Below, piece by piece: positions 44,410-52,351 of a stretch of DNA of 64,000 nt. Origin of the DNA: an uncultured Haliea sp. (GTDB taxonomy: Bacteria > Pseudomonadota > Gammaproteobacteria > Pseudomonadales > Halieaceae); assembly GCA_947258585.1 (NCBI GenBank), contig CAMYIZ010000038.1:1-64000 (forward strand), read 5' to 3'. A program made the translations under genes and the position numbers. Below the pieces are notes generated by a model. The model had not been told where the DNA came from and searched no databases. It worked only from the letters and a program-made list of their open reading frames with translations. Positions within the stretch are counted from its first letter, which is position 1. Each line of letters opens with the position of its first letter.

Positions 44410-47400
44410 ATGCCGGAAGCGGTGGTTCGCGCCATCCCGCCGATTACCTATCCCCCCGAGTTGCCTGTGGTGCAGCGCCGGGAGGACATCGCGCGGGCCA
44501 TCAGCGAGCACCAGGTGGTGATCATTGCCGGCGAAACCGGTTCCGGCAAGACCACCCAGATCCCCAAGATCTGCCTGGAGCTGGGGCGTGGCCGCGAGGC
44601 CCGGATCGGCCACACCCAGCCTCGCCGACTGGCGGCGAGGACCGTGGCGCAGCGTATTTCCGATGAACTGCAGGTGCCGCTGGGCGAGGCGGTGGGCTAC
44701 CAGGTGCGTTTCACCGACCAGGTTTCCGAGGCCTCGGCGGTCAAGCTGATGACCGATGGCATACTGCTGGCGGAGATCCGCAACGACCGGCTCCTGCGGC
44801 AGTACGACACGCTGATTATCGACGAGGCCCACGAGCGCAGCCTCAACATTGACTTCCTGCTCGGCTACCTGCGGCAGCTGTTGCCGAAACGGCCAGACCT
44901 GAAGTTGATCATCACGTCCGCTACCATCGACGTCAACAGCTTCTCGCAACACTTTGGCAACGCCCCCATCATTGAGGTCTCCGGTCGCAGCTACCCGGTG
45001 GAAACGGTGTACCTTGATCCCGCCGAAGATCGGGACCTGGGGCTGCAGGAGCAGATCGTGGGCCTGGTCGACGACATTGAAGCGGGCCGTTTCGGGGAGC
45101 GCGGGGATGTGCTGGTGTTCCTGCCGGGAGAGCGCGATATTCGAGAGCTGGCGCGGCAACTGCGAGGTCGGGAACGGCTGGAGGTGCTGCCGCTCTACGC
45201 CCGCCTCACCCAGGCCGAACAGAGCCGCGTTTTCGACCTCTCGCGGCGGCGGGGGATGCGGGTGGTACTGGCGACGAATGTGGCGGAGACCTCCGTTACC
45301 GTGCCCGGTATCCGCTATGTGATCGACCCGGGAGAAGCCCGTATCAGCCGCTACAGCTTCCGCACCAAGGTGCAGCGGCTGCCCATTGAGCCCATCTCCC
45401 GGGCCAGCGCGAACCAGCGCCAGGGCCGCTGTGGCCGTATCGCTCCCGGCGTCTGTATCCGTCTCTACACGGAAACCGATTTCCTCTCGCGGCCGGAGTT
45501 CACCGACCCGGAGATTCTCCGCACCAGCCTCGCGGCGGTGATTCTGCAGATGCTGAACCTGGGGCTGGGGGAACTGCAGCGCTTCCCCTTTATCAATCCC
45601 CCGGACCCGCGCATGGTGCGCGACGGCTACAAGCTGCTGCAGGAGTTGGGGGCGGTCACCGGTCGCGGCAAGCTGACCGGCATCGGCAAGCGCATGGCCA
45701 GGTTGCCGGTGGATCCGCGCCTGGCGCGGATGGTTCTGGCCGCTCAGCAGCTGTCCTGTCTGGATGAGGTGCTGGTGATCGCGGCGGCACTGGCCATCCA
45801 GGATCCCCGGGAACGGCCGGCGGACAAGCAGGCGCAGGCCGACCAGATGCACGCGCGCTTTCGTCACCCGCGCTCGGACTTCATGGCCTGGCTGGCCCTC
45901 TGGCGCTATTACGAGGAGCAGCGCCAGGCCCTGAGCCAGAGCCAGTTGCGCAAGCTCTGCCAGCGCGAATTCCTCTCGTTCCTGCGGCTGCGTGAGTGGC
46001 GCGACATGCATGCCCAGCTGCGCATTGGCTGCCGCCAGCTCGGGCTGCATCCGGGGGCGGGATTGCCCGCGGTGGAAGAGGAGAGCTATGACGCGGTGCA
46101 CCGGGCCCTGCTGGCGGGTTTACTGTCGAATATTGCCCAGCACCAGGAGGACCGGGACTACCTCGGCAGCCGCAACCGCAAGCTGCAGATTTTTCCCGGC
46201 TCCGCCCTGGGGCGGCAGCGGCCGAAGTGGCTGGTGGCAGCGGAGATCGTGGAAACCTCAAGGGTGTTCGCCCGTACGGTCGGCACCATCGATCCCGCCT
46301 GGGTCCTGGACACCAACCCGGAGCTCCTCAAATTCCACTATTACGAACCGCGTTGGGAGGCACGCCAGGGGCGGGCCATGGCCTGGGAGAGAGTGACGCT
46401 GTACGGCCTGACGGTGGCCGACAAGCGCCCGGTACACTACGGCCCGATCAATCCGGCGGAATCGCGGGAGCTGCTGATTCGCGAAGGCCTGATCGCCGGG
46501 CGCTTTCCCCGCCATCCCGGATTCCTGAAGCACAATCTCAAGCTGCTGCGCACGCTTGAAGATCTCGAAGCCCGGGCCCGGCGCCGGGACCTGCTGGCCG
46601 ACGAGCAGGTGCTCTTTGCGTTCTATGCCGAGCGCCTGCCGGAGGACGTCACCACCGCCGAGCGCCTGCGCGCCTGGCTGGCGGCCACGCCGGCTGCGGA
46701 TGCCAGCCTGCGGGTTCCCCGCGACTTGCTGCTGGCGCGGGACCCGGGATCCGGCCTCGGCCAGCAGTTCCCCGATCGCTTGAGCTGGGGTGACATGGAG
46801 TTCCGCCTCAGCTACCAGTTCGAGCCGGGGCAGGCGACGGACGGTGTTTCGGTGACGGTGCCGGTCGGACTGCTGAACCGGGTGCCGCGCTTCCGGTTCG
46901 ACTGGCTGGTACCGGGCTTGCTGCGTGACAAGTGTATTGCCCTGGTCAAAAGCCTGCCCAAGGACAAGCGCAAGCAGCTGGTGCCGGTGCCGGACACGGT
47001 GGATCGCGCGCTGGCGCTGCTGGCTCCCGGGGACGAGGACCTCTGTGTGGCACTGGCCCGGGAACTCTCACGGCTGGGCGGTATTGCCGTACAGCCCGGC
47101 GACCTGCAGGCGGACAGGCTGGACGCCTTCTACCGTATGAATATCCGGGTCGTCGACGCGGATGGCAAGCTGCTGAACCAGGGACGGGACCTGGCGGCAC
47201 TGGTGGCCGAGTTTCGCAGCGACACGCGCCAGACCATCAGCGCGGCGGCCACCAGCAGTCCCGCCCGGGAGGGCCTGACCCACTGGGATATCGATGCGCT
47301 GCCCGAGACCTGGCGGTTCCGCCAGGCCGGCACCGAGATCGTGGCCTGGCCGGCCCTGGTGGACCGGGGTGAGTCGGTGGCGGTGGAGTTGTGCGATTAC

Positions 47401-48165
47401 CCGGGTCTGGCCCTGTTGCAACACCGGCTCGGGGTGCTGCGGCTGCTGCGGCTGCAGCAGAAACAGCAGGTCAAGTTCCTGCGCAAACAGCTGCTGCTTG
47501 GCAACGAGACCAGTCTGCTGCTGGCGGCGGCAGGGCAGGAGCGGGTGCCGCTGGTGGATGACCTGATCGATGCGGCCTGGGTTCAGGTCGGTGGCCTCAA
47601 TGAGGCCCTGCCGCGTGACGCAGCTGGATTCCAGGCCGTGCTGGCCCACAGTGGCGAGGTCGTGGCGCGGGCTACGGCGCTGGAAACCAACCTGCTCAAT
47701 GCACTGAAACCGCTGGCGGAGCTGCAGCCTCTTTGGGCCCGGTTTACCGACCCGTCCTGGGCCCCGGCACTGGCGGATATCCGGGAACAGCTTGCGGACC
47801 TGTGGCAGCCCGGGTTTCAGCGCGATACCCCGGCGGACTGGCTGGCCCAGTACCCGCGCTACATGAAAGCGCTGAAACAGCGTCTGGAGCGCCTTGGCGG
47901 GCAGCTGCCCCGCGACACCACCCAGCGCGAGATGCTGCAGCGGCTTGCCGAGCCCCTGCGCGATGCCCGCGCCCGGTGGCCGGGTCTACTGGCCCAGTGC
48001 GCGCCGGCGCAGCAATATCGCTGGATGCTGGAGGAATTTCGGGTGTCCCTGTTCGCCCAGCAACTGGGCACCCGCATACCGGTCTCCGACAAGCGTCTGC
48101 AGGAGCAGTGGGGGCTGGTGAGCGAGTGGCTCGATACCCATCCGGACGGTGGTCTCGCACCCTGA
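44410..48165 (+). CDS. hrpA: ATP-dependent RNA helicase HrpA
   Basis: DEAH-box helicase of 1251 aa, the full gammaproteobacterial HrpA size. Motifs in order: GETGSGKTTQIPK (I), QPRRLAARTVAQRIS (Ia), DEAHERSLNID (II), ITSATIDV (III), VFLPGERDI (IV), VLATNVAETSVTVPGIRYVIDPG (V) and QRQGRCGRIAPG (VI). A winged helix, ratchet and OB-fold region follow, then the long C-terminal DUF3418 region that is unique to HrpA. It acts in mRNA processing and ribosome-collision rescue in E. coli. The ATG at 44410 is preceded by AGGAGCAGAG. The next gene, hvfA, starts 137 bp downstream. Confidence 0.96.
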   Translation: MPEAVVRAIPPITYPPELPVVQRREDIARAISEHQVVIIAGETGSGKTTQIPKICLELGRGREARIGHTQPRRLAARTVAQRISDELQVPLGEAVGYQVRFTDQVSEASAVKLMTDGILLAEIRNDRLLRQYDTLIIDEAHERSLNIDFLLGYLRQLLPKRPDLKLIITSATIDVNSFSQHFGNAPIIEVSGRSYPVETVYLDPAEDRDLGLQEQIVGLVDDIEAGRFGERGDVLVFLPGERDIRELARQLRGRERLEVLPLYARLTQAEQSRVFDLSRRRGMRVVLATNVAETSVTVPGIRYVIDPGEARISRYSFRTKVQRLPIEPISRASANQRQGRCGRIAPGVCIRLYTETDFLSRPEFTDPEILRTSLAAVILQMLNLGLGELQRFPFINPPDPRMVRDGYKLLQELGAVTGRGKLTGIGKRMARLPVDPRLARMVLAAQQLSCLDEVLVIAAALAIQDPRERPADKQAQADQMHARFRHPRSDFMAWLALWRYYEEQRQALSQSQLRKLCQREFLSFLRLREWRDMHAQLRIGCRQLGLHPGAGLPAVEEESYDAVHRALLAGLLSNIAQHQEDRDYLGSRNRKLQIFPGSALGRQRPKWLVAAEIVETSRVFARTVGTIDPAWVLDTNPELLKFHYYEPRWEARQGRAMAWERVTLYGLTVADKRPVHYGPINPAESRELLIREGLIAGRFPRHPGFLKHNLKLLRTLEDLEARARRRDLLADEQVLFAFYAERLPEDVTTAERLRAWLAATPAADASLRVPRDLLLARDPGSGLGQQFPDRLSWGDMEFRLSYQFEPGQATDGVSVTVPVGLLNRVPRFRFDWLVPGLLRDKCIALVKSLPKDKRKQLVPVPDTVDRALALLAPGDEDLCVALARELSRLGGIAVQPGDLQADRLDAFYRMNIRVVDADGKLLNQGRDLAALVAEFRSDTRQTISAAATSSPAREGLTHWDIDALPETWRFRQAGTEIVAWPALVDRGESVAVELCDYPGLALLQHRLGVLRLLRLQQKQQVKFLRKQLLLGNETSLLLAAAGQERVPLVDDLIDAAWVQVGGLNEALPRDAAGFQAVLAHSGEVVARATALETNLLNALKPLAELQPLWARFTDPSWAPALADIREQLADLWQPGFQRDTPADWLAQYPRYMKALKQRLERLGGQLPRDTTQREMLQRLAEPLRDARARWPGLLAQCAPAQQYRWMLEEFRVSLFAQQLGTRIPVSDKRLQEQWGLVSEWLDTHPDGGLAP

Positions 48166-48200
48166 AATATGAAATAGTACCAAAGCCCCTCGAAGCGCGG

Positions 48201-48229
48201 GGAAACTTCCTCGCCAATACTGGGTCACA
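48201..48229 (+). promoter_or_regulatory. Possible ECF/sigmaE-like promoter of the hvf operon
   Basis: GGAAACTT (48201-48208), 16 bases, then TCACA (48225-48229) resembles the sigmaE pattern GGAACTT-N16-TCNNA, with one extra A in the -35. It would start transcription near 48236. I see no convincing sigma70 promoter or Fur box in the 137-bp gap. Speculative. Confidence 0.25.
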
Positions 48230-48302
48230 GCACTGACTGTTGGCGTTTGGCGCCGGCATTGAATGTGTTCGAGAACTTCCACTAATCAAAAGGACAATCA
48301 TC

Positions 48303-48644
48303 ATGGCTCAGTCAAAGAAGCCCTTCGCATTCGCCCTCGGTGCAGCCTTCCTGGCCAGCTCCGTGGTACCCATGGCATCAGCGGAGGCCAACCCCTTTGC
48401 GGCGGAACAGCTTAACACCGGCTACAACCTTGCCAACTACGCCTCTCACGGTGACGGCGACCACGAGGGAAAATGTGGTGAGGGCAAGTGTGGTGAGAAG
48501 GAAGGTGAAGGCAAGTGCGGTGAAGGCAAGTGCGGCGAAAAGGATGGTGAAGGCAAGTGTGGCGAAGGCAAGTGTGGTGAAAAGGACGGCGAACGCAAGG
48601 ACGGCGAGGGCAAGTGTGGCGAAGGGAAGTGCGGCGGTGCCTGA
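48303..48644 (+). CDS. hvfA: HvfA-like RiPP metallophore precursor (eight EGKCG motifs)
   Basis: Secreted precursor peptide of 113 aa. The signal peptide is residues 1-27 (ends PMASA, then EANPF), followed by a leader-like part (NPFAAEQLNTGYNLANYASH) and a Cys-rich core from residue 55. All eight Cys (58, 63, 72, 77, 86, 91, 105, 110) sit in EGKCG, arranged as four EGKCGEGKCG doublets split by EKEG, EKDG and EKDGERKDG. In the described Haemophilus HvfA family, HvfB and HvfC convert these Cys to oxazolone/thioamide pairs that bind copper; transfer of that function here is inference. The ATG at 48303 with AAGGAC upstream is clear. It overlaps hvfB by one base. Confidence 0.92.
   Translation: MAQSKKPFAFALGAAFLASSVVPMASAEANPFAAEQLNTGYNLANYASHGDGDHEGKCGEGKCGEKEGEGKCGEGKCGEKDGEGKCGEGKCGEKDGERKDGEGKCGEGKCGGA
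48465..48635 (+). repeat. In-frame tandem repeat encoding the EGKCG core
   Basis: Eight 15-base EGKCG units in four doublets with short Glu/Lys/Asp/Gly spacers, with many units almost the same at the DNA level (GGCAAGTGTGGTGA and GGCAAGTGCGGCGA variants). Such an array could gain or lose units by slippage. It is coding, not a CRISPR or satellite. Confidence 0.9.
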
Positions 48645-49501
48645 TGCCGGATAGTCACAACGGGCCCGCGGGAGCGGGCCTGGGATTGCGACGGGCCCTG
48701 ATGGGTCCGCTGCTTTCGCTGCCCCGGGGCGAGCTGGATTTTCTCGAGCTGGCGCCGGAGAACTGGATTCGGGTAGGCGGCCGCTACGGGCGCCAGTTGC
48801 GCCAGCTCGCGGAGCGCTTCCCTCTGGTGTTCCACGGCTTGTCACTGGACATTGGTGGCCCGGACCCGCTGGACACGGACCTGCTGCACGCCGTGCGCAG
48901 GTTGATGGACGAACTGGGGGTGGACGTGTACAGCGAGCACCTCTCCTGGTGTGCCGCCGAGGGGCACCTCTACGATCTCCTGCCAATACCCTTTACCGCG
49001 GAGGCGGTGCGCCACGTCACCCAGCGCGTACAGCAGGTGCAGGACATTATAGGCGCGCCGCTGGCCCTGGAGAACGCCTCCTATTACGCCCAGGCGCAGG
49101 CCGACATGAGCGAGGCGGAATTCATCAGCGCCGTGGTCAGTGGCTCCGGCTGTGACCTCCTGCTCGATGTGAACAACATCTACGTCAACAGTATCAACCA
49201 CGGCTATGACGTGTCCGCTTTCCTGCGCGCCCTGCCGCTGGACCGGGTACGCTATATCCACGTGGCCGGTCATTACGATGAAGCACCCGATTTGAAGGTG
49301 GACACCCACGGCGCCGATGTCATCGACCCGGTGTGGGACCTGCTGGCCGAGGCCTACCACCTGCTGGGGCCGGTGCCAACGCTGCTTGAGCGCGACTTCA
49401 ATCTGCCGCCCCTGCCGGACCTGTTGCGGGAGGTGGCGCGGATTCGTGAGTTGCAAACGGCTCGCAGCACTGACAACAGGCTGGCGCTCGCCCATGGCTG
49501 A
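48644..49501 (+). CDS. hvfB: HvfB-like DUF692 (MbnB-type) multi-iron peptide-modifying oxygenase
   Basis: TIM-barrel enzyme of 285 aa in the DUF692 family, to which MbnB and TglH belong. Candidate metal ligands are His64 (VFHGLSLDIGG), Glu98/His99 (YSEHLSW), Glu143 (ALENASYY), Asp175/Asn178 (LLLDVNNIYVN), His206/His210 (YIHVAGH), Asp220/His222 (VDTHG) and Glu249 (LLERDFN), matching the family pattern for a di- or tri-iron site. The ATG at 48644 uses the last base of the hvfA stop (TGATG), showing translational coupling. It would install the oxazolone/thioamide groups on HvfA together with HvfC. The open frame upstream to 48614 overlaps hvfA and is not used. Confidence 0.92.
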   Translation: MPDSHNGPAGAGLGLRRALMGPLLSLPRGELDFLELAPENWIRVGGRYGRQLRQLAERFPLVFHGLSLDIGGPDPLDTDLLHAVRRLMDELGVDVYSEHLSWCAAEGHLYDLLPIPFTAEAVRHVTQRVQQVQDIIGAPLALENASYYAQAQADMSEAEFISAVVSGSGCDLLLDVNNIYVNSINHGYDVSAFLRALPLDRVRYIHVAGHYDEAPDLKVDTHGADVIDPVWDLLAEAYHLLGPVPTLLERDFNLPPLPDLLREVARIRELQTARSTDNRLALAHG

Positions 49502-50231
49502 GCTGCGTGACAGTCAGCTGGCATTCGCCGGGCACCTGCGCAATCCTGACGCTGTGCCCCCGCCGGGTGGCATTGAGCCGCGTCGCCTGAAGATTTATCA
49601 GGACCTCATCTACAACAACATCGAGGGCTTTATCAGCGGTGGTTTCCCCGTGCTGCGGAGTCTGTATTCCGCACCGGCGTGGCACGCCCTGGTACGCCAG
49701 TTCATTGACGACCATCGCTGCCACACACCGTATTTCCTTGAAATCAGCCAGGAGTTCCTGCGCTTTCTGTTCGAACGTCACCAGCCCGGGCCGGAGGCCC
49801 CGCCGTTTATTGCCGAGCTGGCTCACTATGAGTGGGCGGAGCTCGCCCTCTCGGTCGCGGAGGAGGATTTGCCGCCCCCGGCACCTGGTCGCGACCCGCT
49901 GGCGGCGGTGCCGCGGCTGTCACCGCTGGCCTGGGTGCTGGCCTACCAGTTCCCCGTGCACCGCATCGGGGCCGACTATCGGCCCGCGGAACCCGGTGAT
50001 CCAGTCTATCTGACGGTCTATCGTGACAGGGAGGACGAGGTCCAATTCATGGTTCTCAATGCCGCCAGCGCGCGCCTGCTGGAGCTTGCCCGCGACAACG
50101 AATCGGGCAGCGGCGCCCAGCTTTTACAGCAGCTGGCAGTGGAGCTGGGTATGGATCCAGAGCGGGTCCTTGGCTTCGGTGGCACCCAGCTGGCGGATTT
50201 CGCCAGCCGTGGCGTCGTTATCCTGCACTGA
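49494..50231 (+). CDS. hvfC: HvfC-like DUF2063 partner protein
   Basis: Protein of 245 aa with the DUF2063 N-terminal domain: QLAFAGHLRNPDAVPPPGG, RRLKIYQDLIYNNIEGFISGGFPVLRSL, then FIDDHRCHTPYFLEISQEFLRFL, and a second domain with YRDREDEVQFMVLNAASARLLEL. Related proteins (MbnC-like role) bind the precursor's leader and present it to the DUF692 enzyme. The ATG at 49494 overlaps hvfB by eight bases. It is the last clear gene of the hvf operon; mlaA begins 90 bp on. Confidence 0.9.
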   Translation: MAELRDSQLAFAGHLRNPDAVPPPGGIEPRRLKIYQDLIYNNIEGFISGGFPVLRSLYSAPAWHALVRQFIDDHRCHTPYFLEISQEFLRFLFERHQPGPEAPPFIAELAHYEWAELALSVAEEDLPPPAPGRDPLAAVPRLSPLAWVLAYQFPVHRIGADYRPAEPGDPVYLTVYRDREDEVQFMVLNAASARLLELARDNESGSGAQLLQQLAVELGMDPERVLGFGGTQLADFASRGVVILH

Positions 50232-50321
50232 TACAAGCCAACTTTTGCCCCTTAGTCCGTGTTGCTCCTCCGTACACACAAGCGTAATATTCCGCCACTT
50301 TTTTCGAACATCGGCAATGCC

Positions 50322-51041
50322 ATGAAACTGCTGCGCCCGACCCTGGGGCTCCTGTGTCTGCTTCTGCTTGCTCCGGCGATGGCCCAGGAGCCCGTCAATC
50401 CCGACCCCTGGGAGGGTTTCAACCGCCCCATCTTCGAGTTCAATGAGCAGCTGGACAAGTATGTTCTGAAACCCGTGGCGAAAGGCTACCAGGCGGTGAT
50501 GCCTGATCCCGCGGAAAGGGGCGTCAGCAATTTTTTCAGCAACCTGCGTGACGCCAACTCCACCCTCAACGCCGTGCTGCAGGGGCGTCCCGGTGGCGCG
50601 GTCCGCGCTGGCGGCCGTTTCCTGCTCAATTCGACGTTTGGCATGCTGGGGCTGTTTGATGTGGCCACCCGTATGGGTGTCGAGCCCTACCGCACAGACT
50701 TCGGTCACACCCTGGCCATCTGGGGCGCCCCTTCCGGGCCGTATCTAATGGTTCCCGTGCTGGGGCCGCGCACCGTCCGCAGCGGCACCGGTTCCGTCTT
50801 CGACGCTTTTGCCTCGGTGGAGATGGCCATCGACGACGCGGGCATCCGCAACTCCCTCCGGGGGCTGGATATCGTCGACGCCCGTGCCGGGCTGCTCAAG
50901 GCGGAGGACCTGGTGTCGGGGGACCGCTATATCTTCCTGCGCGATGCCTACCTGCAGCAGCGCCGGGCGCTGGTCAATGATGGCGTGGTGGAGGACAGCT
51001 TCTCGGACTTTGGCGACGATGACTGGGGCGAGGAATTTTGA
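50322..51041 (+). CDS. mlaA: MlaA/VacJ-family phospholipid-transport protein
   Basis: Outer-membrane component of the Mla system for lipid asymmetry, 239 aa. Family blocks DPWEGFNRPIFEFNEQLDKYVLKPVAKGYQ, GVSNFFSNL, GRFLLNSTFGMLGLFDVA, DFGHTLAIWGAPSGPYLMVPVLGP and DRYIFLRDAYLQQR are all visible. The N-terminus MKLLRPTLGLLCLLLLAPAMAQ is a signal peptide with an ordinary cleavage site (AMA before QEP), not a clear lipobox, unlike E. coli MlaA. The tail is acidic (DSFSDFGDDDWGEEF). The ATG at 50322 is chosen by this signal peptide. The other mla genes are not in the window. Confidence 0.9.
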   Translation: MKLLRPTLGLLCLLLLAPAMAQEPVNPDPWEGFNRPIFEFNEQLDKYVLKPVAKGYQAVMPDPAERGVSNFFSNLRDANSTLNAVLQGRPGGAVRAGGRFLLNSTFGMLGLFDVATRMGVEPYRTDFGHTLAIWGAPSGPYLMVPVLGPRTVRSGTGSVFDAFASVEMAIDDAGIRNSLRGLDIVDARAGLLKAEDLVSGDRYIFLRDAYLQQRRALVNDGVVEDSFSDFGDDDWGEEF

Positions 51042-51165
51042 GGTCCACGCCCCGCTCCGTTACCCGCAGCAAAACTGTGAAATCCTGCCAGAACACAGCG
51101 CCTGCCGGTTGCCCGCCCCGGGGCAAGGGCGTAGTGTCTGCCCGCAAGTTTCCCGCAAGTAACGC

Positions 51166-52350
51166 ATGATGGATTCCAAGGGCTTTGTGCTGGTGATCGA
51201 CGACGACTCCGCTCGTGCAGCAGCGCTTGCGGCGACCGTTTCTGCAGCAGGTTTCCGCACTGAAATTCACACTGATGTCACCGCAGCCTATCACTTTCTT
51301 GAGGGCAACGATGAGCTGGACGTCATTCTCTGCGAGCTGGATCTGGAGGACGTGTCCTGGGTGGAGGCGCGCCGGTCACTGCGCGAGCTGGATCTGCAGA
51401 TACCGGCGATCATCATCAGCGACCGGGCTGAGGTCGACCGGATGATGACGGCCCTGCGCCTGGGCGCCAGCGACTTCTTTGTGCGCCCGATCGAGGATAC
51501 CGACGCCCTGCTCAAATCCATTGAGCGCTGCGTACGCCAGCGTCAGCTGCGGCGCGAGCTGCAGGAGTCCCGCAAACGCCTGGAGCTGGCGAATATCGAG
51601 CTCCGCGGGACCGTCAAGATGCTGGAGCAGGACCAGCAGGCCGGCCGCCAGGTGCAGCTGCGGATGCTTCCCGCCAGTCCCATGGTGCTGGACCAGTACG
51701 TCTTCAGTCACACCGTGATTCCCTCGCTCTACCTGAGTGGCGACTTCACCGACTACTTCACCGTCGGCGACCACCACGTGACGTTCTTCATGGCTGATGT
51801 GTCAGGTCACGGCAGTTCCTCGGCCTTTACCACGGTGCTGCTGAAGAATCTGTTTGCCCGCAAGCGCTCTGATTACCTGCGGCGCAGCGATGACACCATT
51901 CTCAGCCCGGTAGCCATGCTCAAGCGGGCCAACCAGGAGCTGCTGGGGCTGGCAGTGGGCAAGTTCGCCACCATGGTAGTTGGCCTGCTCGACACTGCCG
52001 CCAACACATTGCGCTACAGTATAGCCGGGCATCTGCCCCAGCCGGTGCTGGTGTCGAAAGAGGGCGCCCGCTATCTGCGGGGCGAAGGCTCGGCGGTGGG
52101 CATTATGGACGATGCATCCTACGAGGAGCACCTGATCGACCTGCCGCAGCGCTTCATGCTGGCACTGTTCTCCGACGGGATCCTGGAGATCCTGCCGCCG
52201 CAAAACCTGATCGAAAAGGAAAAGTACTTCCTCAAGGTGTTTGAGGAGTCCGCCGAGTCCCCGGAAGATATCGTCACCCGGCTCGGACTCGATCATGTCG
52301 AAACCGCACCCGACGATATTGCTGCGCTGTTTATCAGCAAGCGGGGTTAG
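51166..52350 (+). CDS. HsbR-like receiver-PP2C/SpoIIE phosphatase with degenerate receiver
   Basis: Fused regulator of 394 aa: a receiver domain (about 1-125), a coiled-coil linker (RQLRRELQESRKRLELANIELRG) and a SpoIIE/RsbU-type serine phosphatase (YLSGDFTDYF, MADVSGHGSSSA, LFSDGILE). The acidic pocket IDDDSA is kept, but the residue aligned with the phospho-acceptor Asp is Glu57 (VILCELDLED), the Thr position is Ser (IIISDRAE) and the conserved Lys is Arg (FFVRPIED). The phosphatase motifs look active. It is followed one base later by a STAS-domain gene, as in the Pseudomonas HsbR-HsbA pair, where the phosphatase acts on the STAS protein. Confidence 0.85.
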   Translation: MMDSKGFVLVIDDDSARAAALAATVSAAGFRTEIHTDVTAAYHFLEGNDELDVILCELDLEDVSWVEARRSLRELDLQIPAIIISDRAEVDRMMTALRLGASDFFVRPIEDTDALLKSIERCVRQRQLRRELQESRKRLELANIELRGTVKMLEQDQQAGRQVQLRMLPASPMVLDQYVFSHTVIPSLYLSGDFTDYFTVGDHHVTFFMADVSGHGSSSAFTTVLLKNLFARKRSDYLRRSDDTILSPVAMLKRANQELLGLAVGKFATMVVGLLDTAANTLRYSIAGHLPQPVLVSKEGARYLRGEGSAVGIMDDASYEEHLIDLPQRFMLALFSDGILEILPPQNLIEKEKYFLKVFEESAESPEDIVTRLGLDHVETAPDDIAALFISKRG

Positions 52351-52351
52351 G

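Noticed and set aside
48273-48278. GAACTT just upstream of hvfA as a sigmaE -35
   Set aside because: A -10 at the right distance would fall on the start codon. The upstream candidate at 48201-48229 is better.
48465-48635. Short regular repeats that could suggest a CRISPR array or satellite
   Set aside because: The repeats keep frame, encode EGKCG and lie within a secreted peptide gene. There are no unique spacers of constant length and no cas genes.
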